Shown piece by piece: positions 17,401 to 25,514 of a DNA stretch of 64,000 nt. Every line of letters begins with the position of its first letter. The first letter of the stretch is position 1. The position numbers were made by a program, and so were the translations under genes. This stretch comes from Chitinophaga sp. Cy-1792 (GTDB lineage Bacteria > Bacteroidota > Bacteroidia > Chitinophagales > Chitinophagaceae): positions 1,736,001 through 1,800,000 of the forward strand of contig NZ_VWWO01000001.1 of NCBI RefSeq assembly GCF_011752935.1, given 5' to 3'. Under the pieces are notes generated by a model. The model was not told where the DNA came from and made no database searches. It saw nothing but the letters and a program-made list of their open reading frames with translations.

Positions 17401-17535
17401 AGGATTTACTTTTCAGGCGTGAATATCCTGACGATCTCCAAGTTTAAACTCTGGGACCCGGACTTACAGGTGAATGGATCTGTTTTCCCTCCCAATAAGA
17501 CTTTTAGCATAGGGATCAGCACAAATATCAACTAA
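14452..17535 (+). CDS. SusC/RagA family TonB-linked outer membrane protein
   Basis: A 1027-residue TonB-dependent transporter for an unknown large substrate. In order: signal peptide ending near YAQ, a carboxypeptidase-regulatory-like beta domain (about 38-110), the TonB box region EVVVVAYG near 127, the plug (GKVAGVIAVQRTGEPG, WIRGIS, LVLVDGIERNMD, ASATSIYGVKGANGVILITT), and a 22-strand barrel. No N-terminal STN signalling domain is visible, though the gene follows an anti-sigma factor that normally senses such a domain. It forms the usual pair with the SusD gene 19 bases downstream. Confidence 0.95.
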   Translation: MYKAKIKSLWMAVLLLGLGIMQQSLYAQNRPANNVILKGLVTDVGGKYLQDVAVSVLDLNGRAVATGFTDTLGVFLIQGLRQDSMYNVVFSLIGYKPVKVEKVLAKNNVASLLVQLPANEALQKLNEVVVVAYGNQKKDNIIQAVTSVNKEIVTAPVSKISSSLAGKVAGVIAVQRTGEPGAGSTFWIRGISTMTNASPLVLVDGIERNMDLVDPEDIDQISVLKDASATSIYGVKGANGVILITTRTGKPGPITISAKVENGILTPTKIPKMINASQFANMYNEAVGFSYYPQEALDKYKSGKDPDLYPNVDWIKTIYKDYTNNQRIVVDINGGTQQARYYVSGTAYSEKGLYNIDNLKSYNTANYYRRYTFRSNLDIQLFKHTTFNINLNTAFERKNDPGSSNSTIWDYAIRTSPNSFPTVYSNGKMPGPGSNQGWNPYALLTQSGYVQQFWFNGQSLFGITQDLSPLTKGLSFNIQASFDAQNYTKNSRTRQVDEWLATGRDEDGNLIMNQKLPGEQSLKYAESNNGMRRFYVLSSINYSRTFAKHRVDGLVLFQQSELFNIGVSTSDDALPYKNQGIAGRFNYAYNGKYLVEGSFGYNGSENFAPGHRFGLFPALALGWHVSNEQFFTGLKEVVSNLKLRGSYGKVGSDNIGGDRRFAYIGTIGSGTTQTGMGTAASNQNTIYIKDWANPNVGWETALKLDVGAEMTFFRKLDFKFDYFKENRSGIFLQRASIPNYAGVVNSPYVNIGEMRNSGVEFSLQYNQKIGEVSLSGLGNFTFARNIILNKDEPTYDQQYLYSTGQARYQSFGYVAAGIFQSQAEIDAWPKQEVGATPKPGDIKYLDLNGDGVVNYYDRKPIGYTNIPEIVYGFGISSKWRNWDLSFFFQGNSHVNFLYNSEQVVPFSNSNMNQNGIFADVYGNYWKPDHTDAKYPRIAGSSNSNNNVASTFWMADGSYLRLKNIEFGYTFSKALLTRLHLKNTRIYFSGVNILTISKFKLWDPDLQVNGSVFPPNKTFSIGISTNIN

Positions 17536-17554
17536 TAGTTTAAACGATTTTGAG

Positions 17555-19399
17555 ATGAAAATAAAGCTATATATACTTTCTTTCCTGGTGTTATCGATTT
17601 GCAGCTGTGAGAAATACCTGGACAGACAATCAGATGATGCGCTAACAGAAGCCGACTTATTCAAAACGGAGGCAAACACACTGGCCTCGCTGATGAATAC
17701 CTACACTTATATGCCTTATGAGGCGGAAACCAATGGGATGAACCACCCATTTAATATTTCCTCAGATGAAGGCTCCAGTGCTTACCCGTCGAGGGGCTTT
17801 GCATATATCAATCAGGATCTGTGGACAACCTCTGCAAATAATTATTACGATCAGACGTATACACCGTCCTATAAAGGCATCCGGGCAGCCAATTATTTTA
17901 TGTTGCATGTAAATGAATCACCTATTACGGATGATCAGAAGAAAATTTACTACAATGAAGCCAGGTTCCTGAGAGCATACTATTATTTTCTTTTAATGAG
18001 ATCCTACGGCCCGGTAATTCTGATAGGCAATAATCCGGTAGACTTTACCTCCGATAACCTTTCTAAGGTTGACAGAGCGCCATGGGATTCCTGTCTGAAC
18101 TATGTTGTTTCAGAACTGGATGCTGTTGCTGGAAATCTTCCTGACAACTGGGGTGCAAGTTTTTCCGGCAGAGCCACCAAAGGTGCTGCCATGGCTGTAA
18201 AAGCCCGACTGATGTTATATGCGGCAAGGCCCTTGTTTAACGGTTGTAAATTATATAGCAGTATGACCAATAAATTCGGTCAGCATCTTTTTCCTGCGGC
18301 ACCGGATATGAATAAATGGCAGGAGGCAGCCGCTGCAAGCAAAGCTATCATTGATCTGAACAAGTACAAACTGGTAGGACAGGATGAATCGGCTGCTAAT
18401 AACTATAACGCATATACGTATTTAAAGAATCTGTTCCTTACCAGAACAGTGAGCAATAGCGAGTTTATTTTTACGGAAGAAGTATCTGCCTATGGAGAAC
18501 GCAGAAACACTGTACCACAAACGGCTGGCGGCTATGGTGGAGTAGGCGCTACACAAAAAATGGTAGACGGTTTTGCCATGAGTAACGGCAGATATCCGAT
18601 TACGGGCTATACCAATAATGGCGCTACTCCCATCATTGATAAGAGCTCCGGGTATACTGAAACAGGCTTCACCACTATAACGCACCCGGTTTTAGGAAAA
18701 GCGGTGAATGTTTCCACCATGTATCAGAACAGGGACCCCAGATTTTATATGGATATCTTCTGGAGCGGGCTTCCATGGATAGATGCCGGCGGAGCCAGAA
18801 CCATCGCTGAAGTACAGTATAACCTGAATGGTAACTCCGGCCCGGGAACAAGTAATAACTATCCGCCTACGGGATACACACCTTTTAAATTCATTGACCT
18901 GTCTATCAAATATGGAATAGATGACTGGGGAACTTTATCTTATCCGCTTTTCAGGTATGCAGAAGTTTTGCTCAACTATGTAGAGGCATTGAATGAATAT
19001 GATCCGAACAACGCGGATATCATTACCTACCTCAATCTTATCCGCAGGAGAGCAGGCATACCAGGGATAGAAGTCGCCTATCCTGAAGCAGTAGGTAACC
19101 AGGTACTGATGCGGGAGCTTATCCGCAAGGAACGCTTTGTAGAGTTATGCTTCGAAAATCAGCGCTATTTTGATACCAGGACCTGGATGACTGCACCTGT
19201 TGAAAACAGTGGCCCTGTCTACGGCCTCAATGTCTGGAATACGGATGACAAAGTAAACGGCCCCTACTGGCAGCGTACTGTAGTTAAGCTGGAAGCCGGA
19301 TTTAACGGCGTGAGAGTGTTTACTCCAAGATGCTACCTGTTCCCATTCAAAGACTATGAGATTGTAACAGCCAGGCTGACACAAAACTATGGCTGGTGA
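17555..19399 (+). CDS. RagB/SusD family nutrient-uptake lipoprotein
   Basis: The 614-residue surface lipoprotein should cap the SusC barrel and bind the substrate. It has a lipoprotein signal with cysteines at residues 16 and 18 (SICSC). The SusD helical repeats include EARFLRAYYYFLLMRSYGPV near 140 and the C-terminal RRRAGIPG...LIRKERFVELCFENQRYFD region near 495-540. The length is usual for the larger members. The ligand cannot be deduced from the sequence. Confidence 0.94.
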   Translation: MKIKLYILSFLVLSICSCEKYLDRQSDDALTEADLFKTEANTLASLMNTYTYMPYEAETNGMNHPFNISSDEGSSAYPSRGFAYINQDLWTTSANNYYDQTYTPSYKGIRAANYFMLHVNESPITDDQKKIYYNEARFLRAYYYFLLMRSYGPVILIGNNPVDFTSDNLSKVDRAPWDSCLNYVVSELDAVAGNLPDNWGASFSGRATKGAAMAVKARLMLYAARPLFNGCKLYSSMTNKFGQHLFPAAPDMNKWQEAAAASKAIIDLNKYKLVGQDESAANNYNAYTYLKNLFLTRTVSNSEFIFTEEVSAYGERRNTVPQTAGGYGGVGATQKMVDGFAMSNGRYPITGYTNNGATPIIDKSSGYTETGFTTITHPVLGKAVNVSTMYQNRDPRFYMDIFWSGLPWIDAGGARTIAEVQYNLNGNSGPGTSNNYPPTGYTPFKFIDLSIKYGIDDWGTLSYPLFRYAEVLLNYVEALNEYDPNNADIITYLNLIRRRAGIPGIEVAYPEAVGNQVLMRELIRKERFVELCFENQRYFDTRTWMTAPVENSGPVYGLNVWNTDDKVNGPYWQRTVVKLEAGFNGVRVFTPRCYLFPFKDYEIVTARLTQNYGW

Positions 19400-19418
19400 T
19401 CTTTCTAAATAAAATACT

Positions 19419-20750
19419 ATGAGCAAGAAACTAAAATATATTCTATTTCTCGTTATACTCACTATTGGTGCGGCTTGTGAAAAGTCGCACATAGATGATT
19501 ACATCCCGCCGGCAGTGGTGAACCTGACGAAATTCGGCATAGAGAATATTCAGCTGTATACTTTTGATAGTTTGTATGTAGATACCATATATGCGACCAA
19601 TGCGGGTAAGGATATCGCAGGAAATACAGATATTTCATTTGCACCGGATGCTTCGTATGTAGATAGTCTGAACCTCGCTGCTGGCGCTACTTACGCCTTG
19701 CTGCCGGAACAGTGCTACTCGCTGGATGTTAACAACGGCACTATCAATAGCGCCAACAGAACCCTGACATTCCCCGTGAAGCTCAGGCCCCGTTTGATAG
19801 ATGCGTTAGATAAAAAAGTGAGTTATGTTTTGCCGCTGAAGATTGTCAGCAAATTACCTGGTCAGTTAGGTCCCAATAAACGGATCGTTATCCAGCCGGT
19901 AATCGGGCAGGCATTTATCAATTTAAGCGATACCGGCGTAACGGAGATCGTGGCCAGTACTGCCGGCGATTCTATCAAATATGCGTTACAGGTAAATATC
20001 AGTTTCGTTAATTCCCAGGATAAGAGTCATTTTTCCATCAGCAGCGGCGCGCCGGTATTAACGATGTATAATACAGCCAGAAATACAATGCTGCAAGCCC
20101 TTCCTGAAGACGCTTACAAATTGAGTTACGATTCAGTAATGCCGAAGGGCGCATCTGCGGCAACCTTAAATTTTGTTATCAATAAAAGTAAAATGCCTAA
20201 AGGCGTTTATTCGGTGGCGCTGAAGCTTAATTCCGGCAGTTTCGGAGACGGTCAGATATTCCCGCAGTATAGTTCGTATAAGGTGATACGTATCATCAAT
20301 AATACGGATACGGCCAGGAATGCCCGTACAGGCTGGGCTATCACGGATTATGATTCCTATTCAGGCGCGGGTTACGAGCCGGTTAAGATCATGGATAATG
20401 ATTTTAATACTTACTGGCAGTGTGCATATAATTCCAGCCAGGTAGGAAGAGTGACCTTACCATATACGATTGTGGTGGATATGGGCAAGCTGACGAATGT
20501 CAATGGTTTTGAGCTGTGGCGCCGGCCAGGCACCTATGTGACCGATCTGAGAGGCGGCTATTTTGAGGTGTCGGCAGATAACGTTAACTGGAAAACAGCT
20601 ACTGCGTTTGATTGCGGCACTACCAACAAATCTGCCGGACCGTTTTATTTTTATTGTGAAACAACCAATGCCAGGTATATCAGGATACACCTGACTTCTT
20701 CCAATAGGTCCAATATTGCCAATATTGCAGAATTTTTTACTGTGAAGTAG
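19419..20750 (+). CDS. DUF1735/discoidin surface lipoprotein of the SusCD locus
   Basis: The 443-residue lipoprotein has a lipobox IGAAC (Cys20). An N-terminal DUF1735-type domain (about 30-150) resembles the BT_3987-type adhesion/glycan-binding modules, a second beta domain follows, and a C-terminal F5/8 type C (discoidin) domain spans about 305-443 (WAITDYDSYSGAGYEPVKIMDNDFNTYW). Such proteins bind glycans next to SusC/SusD. Here it takes the place where a glycosidase might be expected; no enzyme is encoded. It ends the operon with a terminator. Confidence 0.85.
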   Translation: MSKKLKYILFLVILTIGAACEKSHIDDYIPPAVVNLTKFGIENIQLYTFDSLYVDTIYATNAGKDIAGNTDISFAPDASYVDSLNLAAGATYALLPEQCYSLDVNNGTINSANRTLTFPVKLRPRLIDALDKKVSYVLPLKIVSKLPGQLGPNKRIVIQPVIGQAFINLSDTGVTEIVASTAGDSIKYALQVNISFVNSQDKSHFSISSGAPVLTMYNTARNTMLQALPEDAYKLSYDSVMPKGASAATLNFVINKSKMPKGVYSVALKLNSGSFGDGQIFPQYSSYKVIRIINNTDTARNARTGWAITDYDSYSGAGYEPVKIMDNDFNTYWQCAYNSSQVGRVTLPYTIVVDMGKLTNVNGFELWRRPGTYVTDLRGGYFEVSADNVNWKTATAFDCGTTNKSAGPFYFYCETTNARYIRIHLTSSNRSNIANIAEFFTVK

Positions 20751-20774
20751 GAAGATAAACCGGGTATAAATAAG

Positions 20775-20812
20775 AAACCGGTTGGTAGATATGGGATCTG
20801 CCAACCGGTTTT
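20775..20812. terminator. Terminator between the SusCD operon and rsmG
   Basis: AAACCGGTTGG (20775-20785) pairs with CCAACCGGTTT (20801-20811). T runs on both sides let it serve the SusCD operon and the convergent rsmG gene. Confidence 0.85.
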
Positions 20813-20831
20813 CATTTGGGAAGCTGCTGGT

Positions 20832-21461
20832 TTAGCTCTTCACCATGATAATATATTTCTCTTTGAAGCTTTCTTCCGGGAAGATGTCATAGATATCTAT
20901 CTTTTTTGGTCTCAGGCCACTTTCAGAGATTTCCTGGGCGAGGTCGCCGCCTTTCAGGCATATCAGTCCTTTTTCGAACTGTTTGCCGGGAACAGTGGAC
21001 TTCTTCATAATATTCCTGCTCCAGCGCCATAAGTCGCCCAGCGGGGCTACGGCGCGGGAAACCACGATATCGAATTTGCGGTTCTTGATTTCTTCAACAC
21101 GGGAATGGGCAGTGGTAACGTTTTTAAGTCCCAGTTCAGCGGCCACACCTTCTACCACCTTGATCTTTTTACCGATGGAGTCTACCAGGTGGAATTGTAC
21201 TTCAGGAAAGAATATTGCCAGCGGAATACCAGGAAAGCCGCCGCCGGTACCGAGATCGATGATCTGGGTGCCAGGTGCAAAATCAGCCACGGCTGCAATA
21301 CTCAGTGAATGTAATACATGTCGCTCGTATAAGGAATCGATGTCTTTTCTTGAAATGACATTGATTTTCTCATTCCATTCGGTATACAATCCTTTAAGCG
21401 CTTCAAACTGCTCAGTTTGTTTTGGCGTGAAGTCGCTGAAATACTTTAAAATAATCTCCAT
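20832..21461 (-). CDS. rsmG: 16S rRNA (guanine527-N7)-methyltransferase
   Basis: RsmG (GidB) methylates G527 of 16S rRNA. The 209-residue product shows the SAM-binding sequence DLGTGGGFPGIPLAI near residue 68 and the family stretch VSRAVAPL near 137. NVISRKD near residue 34 is typical of RsmG N-termini. The start is supported by a -7 box that ends four bases before the ATG. It lies 35 bases downstream of the glycosyltransferase gene. Confidence 0.95.
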   Translation of the reverse strand: MEIILKYFSDFTPKQTEQFEALKGLYTEWNEKINVISRKDIDSLYERHVLHSLSIAAVADFAPGTQIIDLGTGGGFPGIPLAIFFPEVQFHLVDSIGKKIKVVEGVAAELGLKNVTTAHSRVEEIKNRKFDIVVSRAVAPLGDLWRWSRNIMKKSTVPGKQFEKGLICLKGGDLAQEISESGLRPKKIDIYDIFPEESFKEKYIIMVKS

Positions 21462-21465
21462 GCTG

Positions 21466-21473
21466 CAAAAATA
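21466..21473 (-). promoter_or_regulatory. -7 promoter box of rsmG, directly before the ATG
   Basis: The minus strand has TATTTTTG, an exact TAnnTTTG match, with four bases (CAGC) to the ATG. The transcript would start at the start codon. No clear -33 box is seen. Confidence 0.6.
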
Positions 21474-21496
21474 AACTTATTCGGCAATGAATAAGC

Positions 21497-22633
21497 TTAC
21501 CAACGGTTTTTGGATTTTATAAGTAAAGCAGGTGTAAAGATGATATAATAGAATAACATGAAGATATCCAGGAAGAGGCTGAATTTGAACAGGTCTCTCT
21601 CATCCAGTTTGCGCATGGCGGCAAACATAATAACAGATTGTACCAGCAGCTTAAACCCGAATATACCCAGGGCATACCACAAAATTGGTGGCGGGAAGAA
21701 TAAGGCCAGGATAAAGGCCGGATAGAAAAGGAAATGCGTCATGGAAAACAGTCCCAATACGAACTTATGGGCAAAACGGTAATGTTTGCCGGTCGTCATG
21801 TGACGGGTTTTCTGGCGGAACCAGCTGCTCCAGCTGCTTTTGGCTTCTGAGTAGGTAAAGGCTTTTTTGTCGATTACCACGCCCACGTTTTTACGGTTGG
21901 CGGCTGTATTCACAAACAGGTCGTCGTCGCCGCCAGCGAGGTGCTGGTGACTGGTAAACCCTTTATGACGGTAGAAAAGTTCTTTTTTATAGGCAAGATT
22001 ACGGCCCACGCCCATATAAGGCATGCCGCTCATCGCAAAGCCCAGGTGCTGTAAGGCACTGAAGAAAGTTTCGTAGCGGATCACTTTATTGAGGAAGCCC
22101 GGCTTTTTATTATAGGCGCCATAGCCCAGTACGATCTCCTTGTTTTCCGTGAAGCCCTGGCTCATCAGCGACAGCCAGTAGGTACTCCCTGGTTTACAGT
22201 CGGCATCGGTGAGCAGGATATTTTCAAAAGCTGCCCCACGGAGCCCCATAGATAATGGGAACTTCTTGCCGGGAATGAACTTCGCCGGCTGTTTGATCTC
22301 TATGGTTCTGTAATGTGGATAACCCGGTTCTATTGACTGGAGATAGTAACGGCTGTCGTCTTCGGAGTTGTCATTTACCACAATCACCTCATATTCAGGC
22401 TTCAGGTGGTCATGATAACGTTGTTGCAATACGCCTGGGAGGTTTCGCTGAAGGTTCAGCTCCTCGTCCTTGGCACAGATAATAACCGAAAACTGCCCCG
22501 CCGGTGGCTGGTCAGTGTCGAATTTCCGACGATAGAATGCCACCCTTGAAAAGATGAACAGGTAATAGCATATCTGAATTCCTGCTATAGCAGCAAAGAA
22601 GTATAAGGCAATTTCACCAAGGTTGTCAAGCAT
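21497..22633 (-). CDS. Membrane glycosyltransferase family 2
   Basis: The 378-residue protein has one N-terminal membrane helix, a GT2/GT-A domain (about 45-270) and three or four C-terminal membrane helices. Visible motifs are the nucleotide-sugar segment VNDNSEDDS, TDADCKPGS (a DxD type metal site), GGDDDLF and RQKTRHM (the QxxRW-like site). It most resembles GT2 enzymes that process polysaccharide or glycolipid precursors at the inner membrane. The substrate is unknown. Confidence 0.9.
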   Translation of the reverse strand: MLDNLGEIALYFFAAIAGIQICYYLFIFSRVAFYRRKFDTDQPPAGQFSVIICAKDEELNLQRNLPGVLQQRYHDHLKPEYEVIVVNDNSEDDSRYYLQSIEPGYPHYRTIEIKQPAKFIPGKKFPLSMGLRGAAFENILLTDADCKPGSTYWLSLMSQGFTENKEIVLGYGAYNKKPGFLNKVIRYETFFSALQHLGFAMSGMPYMGVGRNLAYKKELFYRHKGFTSHQHLAGGDDDLFVNTAANRKNVGVVIDKKAFTYSEAKSSWSSWFRQKTRHMTTGKHYRFAHKFVLGLFSMTHFLFYPAFILALFFPPPILWYALGIFGFKLLVQSVIMFAAMRKLDERDLFKFSLFLDIFMLFYYIIFTPALLIKSKNRW

Positions 22634-22641
22634 AATAGCAG

Positions 22642-22649
22642 CAAAAATA
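22642..22649 (-). promoter_or_regulatory. -7 promoter box of the glycosyltransferase gene
   Basis: The minus strand reads TATTTTTG (exact consensus), eight bases before the ATG at 22633. The leader would be two bases or less. Confidence 0.55.
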
Positions 22650-22739
22650 TATTTTTTTTAATATCTGTAAAAAGATAATAGATTAAGTTATCCCCAACTA
22701 TTATGATTTCCTTAATTCGCAATTCGGATTTCAAATCGG

Positions 22740-22747
22740 TATCTTTG
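22740..22747 (+). promoter_or_regulatory. -7 promoter box of tgt
   Basis: TATCTTTG matches TAnnTTTG. The transcript should start near 22753, about 14 bases before the GTG start and just before a short ATG leader ORF (22757-22777). Confidence 0.65.
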
Positions 22748-22766
22748 CACGCTGAAATGAAATCTC

Positions 22767-23897
22767 GTGAATTTTGAACTGATTACTACAGATACTGGCA
22801 GCAAGGCCAGAGCAGGTAAAATTACTACTGCACACGGAGAAATAGAAACACCGATTTTTATGCCGGTAGGTACCGTAGGCAGCGTGAAAGCCGTTACACA
22901 GGAACAACTCCGCGAAGCCGTTCAGGCACAGATTATCCTGGGTAATACTTATCATCTGTACCTGCGTCCGGGATTGGAAGTACTTTCCAAAGCCGGCGGA
23001 CTTCATAAATTCAATGGTTGGGACAGACCAATCCTGACCGATAGCGGCGGTTACCAGGTGTTTTCCCTGGCTGCCAACCGTAAAATCAAGGAAGAAGGAG
23101 TTGTTTTTCAATCACATATAGACGGTTCCCGTCACCTGTTTACGCCTGAAAATGTAATGGATATCCAGCGTACCATCGGTGCGGATATTATTATGGCCTT
23201 CGACGAATGTCCGCCATACCCTTCCGAATACCGCTACGCACGTAAGTCGATGGACTTAACCCATCGCTGGCTGGACCGCTGTATCCAGCGCCTGGCAGAT
23301 ACCATGCCTGCATACGGCCACGAACAAACGCTCTTCCCTATCGTACAGGGTAGTACCTATAAAGACCTCCGTAAAGCATCGGCTGAATACATCGCCTCCC
23401 GCGGTGCAGCTGGTAATGCCATCGGCGGACTCAGCGTTGGGGAGCCGGAAGAAGATATGTACGAAATGTGTGAACTCGTATGCGATATCCTGCCGGTAGA
23501 GAAACCAAGGTACCTGATGGGTGTTGGTACCCCATGGAATATCCTGGAAAATATTTCCCTCGGTGTGGATATGTTCGACTGTGTAATGCCAACCCGTAAT
23601 GGTCGTAACGGTATGTTATTTACCTGGAATGGCGTTATCAACATCAGAAATAAGAAATGGGCAGATGATTTCACGCCAATCGATGCCAACAGCGAATGTT
23701 TTGCTACCAAAGACTATTCAAAAGCCTATATCCGTCACCTTTTTGTGGCCGGTGAAATTTTAGGCATGACACTGGCTAGTATTCATAACCTGGCGTTTTA
23801 CCTGGAACTGGTGAAAGAAGCCCGTAAACAAATACTTGCAGGCACTTTCAGCACATGGAAACCTAAAATGATCAGTCAGTTAAAAACCCGTTTATAA
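22767..23897 (+). CDS. tgt: tRNA-guanine transglycosylase
   Basis: Tgt replaces G34 with queuine precursor (preQ1) in Asp, Asn, His and Tyr tRNAs. The 376-residue product has the family markers GETETPIF-type start (EIETPIFMPVGTVG), the nucleophile region LTDSGGYQVFSL with catalytic Asp near residue 93, MAFDECPPYPS, and the zinc-binding zone near the C-terminus. The start codon is GTG; the nearest ATG (22757) is out of frame and ends after six codons at a TGA that overlaps the GTG start. The following permease has its own promoter. Confidence 0.94.
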   Translation: MNFELITTDTGSKARAGKITTAHGEIETPIFMPVGTVGSVKAVTQEQLREAVQAQIILGNTYHLYLRPGLEVLSKAGGLHKFNGWDRPILTDSGGYQVFSLAANRKIKEEGVVFQSHIDGSRHLFTPENVMDIQRTIGADIIMAFDECPPYPSEYRYARKSMDLTHRWLDRCIQRLADTMPAYGHEQTLFPIVQGSTYKDLRKASAEYIASRGAAGNAIGGLSVGEPEEDMYEMCELVCDILPVEKPRYLMGVGTPWNILENISLGVDMFDCVMPTRNGRNGMLFTWNGVINIRNKKWADDFTPIDANSECFATKDYSKAYIRHLFVAGEILGMTLASIHNLAFYLELVKEARKQILAGTFSTWKPKMISQLKTRL

Positions 23898-23931
23898 TAC
23901 CAGCAAATCAACAAATAATCCAATAAACTAA

Positions 23932-23939
23932 TATCTTTG
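23932..23939 (+). promoter_or_regulatory. -7 promoter box of the LptF/LptG gene, directly before the ATG
   Basis: TATCTTTG, then five bases, then ATG. The message is predicted leaderless. No convincing -33 box is present in the AT-rich upstream region. Confidence 0.6.
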
Positions 23940-23944
23940 GGTTC

Positions 23945-25036
23945 ATGCCGAAATTCCTGACTAAAATAGACTGGTATATATTACGTAAGCTGATAGGTAC
24001 CTTTATTTATTCACTGGCGATCTTCCTGCTGATCTCCGTGGTGATCGACATTACGGAGAAGGTAGATGATTTCATGAGAAATCACCTGTCGCTACGGGAA
24101 ATTGTTGTTGATTATTACTTCGGTTTTATTCCGCATATCCTGGCATTGTTGTTCCCGCTGTTCATCTTCCTGTCGGTAATTTTCTTTACCTCCAAGATGG
24201 CGTATCGCTCGGAAATCATTGCCATACTGAGTGCCGGTGTGAGCTTCCGCAGGTTCCTGCGCCCTTACTGGGTAGGAGCTTTCCTGTTTGGTGGCATCCT
24301 CTGGCTGGCCAACTTCTGGGTAGTACCTAATGCCAACCGTATCAGAACAGCCTTCGAAAATAAGTACCTGCACAGCCATGATAACCAGAACTCACAGTTC
24401 GACCGAAGTACCCGTATCGATAGCTTTACCTACGTTACCTTTGGTACCTACGACCCGAACTACTATAATGGCTCCACTTTCATATTACAGAAAATCCATG
24501 GCCAGGAAATCAATTACCGGCTGCGTGCAGACAGGGTTAGTTACGATTCTACCGCCAAAAAATGGCGGCTGGACTATGTAACCATCCGTACCATGAATGG
24601 CCTGCATGAAAACTGGAGGAGTCTGCAGGATACCATGATCCAGATTCCGCTGGTTCCTAAGGACCTGGTAGAAGAAAAGAACATGCATGAAGCAATGACT
24701 ACGCCTGAGCTGCGCCGCTATATCAAGCGGGAAGCCATTCGCGGGGCAGAGGGGCTGAATACTTACTGGGTGGAGTATTATCGCCGTACCGCCGCCGCCG
24801 CCGCCGTGGTGATCCTGACGCTCATCGGAGGTATTATTGCTGCCAAGAAAGTACGTGGTGGTAGTGGTTTGCACCTCGCGCTGGGTATTGTAATCAGTGC
24901 CAGTTATATTATTGCCTTGCAGTTTGCCACGGTGTTTTCCGTAAAAGCCGACCTGGACCCGCTGGTAGCAGTGTGGATACCGAATTTTGCATTCGGTGGA
25001 CTGGCCTTGTGGCTTTACAAGCGGGCACCTAAATGA
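23945..25036 (+). CDS. LptF/LptG family lipopolysaccharide export permease
   Basis: The 363-residue product is a YjgP/YjgQ permease, a membrane component of the LptBFG ABC transporter that extracts LPS from the inner membrane. It has a long cytosolic-to-periplasmic layout with three N-terminal helices (about 15-35, 55-80, 100-120), a periplasmic beta domain, and three C-terminal helices with TAAAAAVVILTLIGGIIAAKKVRGG. Which of LptF or LptG it is cannot be told. The gene runs alone and ends in a terminator. Confidence 0.9.
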   Translation: MPKFLTKIDWYILRKLIGTFIYSLAIFLLISVVIDITEKVDDFMRNHLSLREIVVDYYFGFIPHILALLFPLFIFLSVIFFTSKMAYRSEIIAILSAGVSFRRFLRPYWVGAFLFGGILWLANFWVVPNANRIRTAFENKYLHSHDNQNSQFDRSTRIDSFTYVTFGTYDPNYYNGSTFILQKIHGQEINYRLRADRVSYDSTAKKWRLDYVTIRTMNGLHENWRSLQDTMIQIPLVPKDLVEEKNMHEAMTTPELRRYIKREAIRGAEGLNTYWVEYYRRTAAAAAVVILTLIGGIIAAKKVRGGSGLHLALGIVISASYIIALQFATVFSVKADLDPLVAVWIPNFAFGGLALWLYKRAPK

Positions 25037-25070
25037 TGACTTGTATTTTTACAACATATTCTTCTTTTTT

Positions 25071-25105
25071 AAAATGGGCCTCTTCAACAGAGGCCCATTT
25101 TTTTT
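25071..25105 (+). terminator. Intrinsic terminator after the permease gene
   Basis: AAATGGGCCTC (25072-25082) pairs with GAGGCCCATTT (25090-25100) around TTCAACA, then a long T run. Confidence 0.9.
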
Positions 25106-25514
25106 AATATTTTTTAGAGAGATGATGATCATCTGCCTGACATATACCAACAGATGGCAGGTATCTGCCTAACCTGGTTTTATAATAAAAGCCAGCTGAT
25201 TCCGGTTATTTACACAGATCATTCCAACTGTTAAAAACGCAATAAATAATACTGATTCTTTCAATATTTTCAATTCATTCTGAAAAAATTTACAATTCTT
25301 TAAAATTTAAAACAGTAGTTTTATTTAGATGATATAATTGTTTGAATTGTAGTTATTTATACGTAATTTTTAACATGGAAGTCATGGCCGGTTTGCGCAC
25401 TTTTTTGTTGTTAATTTGCCATTAATAATGCCAAAAGGGTACTAACTTCGTTAACAAATCATTACTTTTGACAATTGATCGATTTTGTCTCATTATATAA
25501 ACAATAGCAGTAAA
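25106..25514 (+). other. AT-rich gap and promoter region upstream of citrate synthase
   Basis: About 410 bases of AT-rich DNA hold no coding frame. A -7 box TACTTTTG at 25463-25470 gives a leader of about 40 bases before the citrate synthase start. Nothing else is recognised. Confidence 0.6.
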
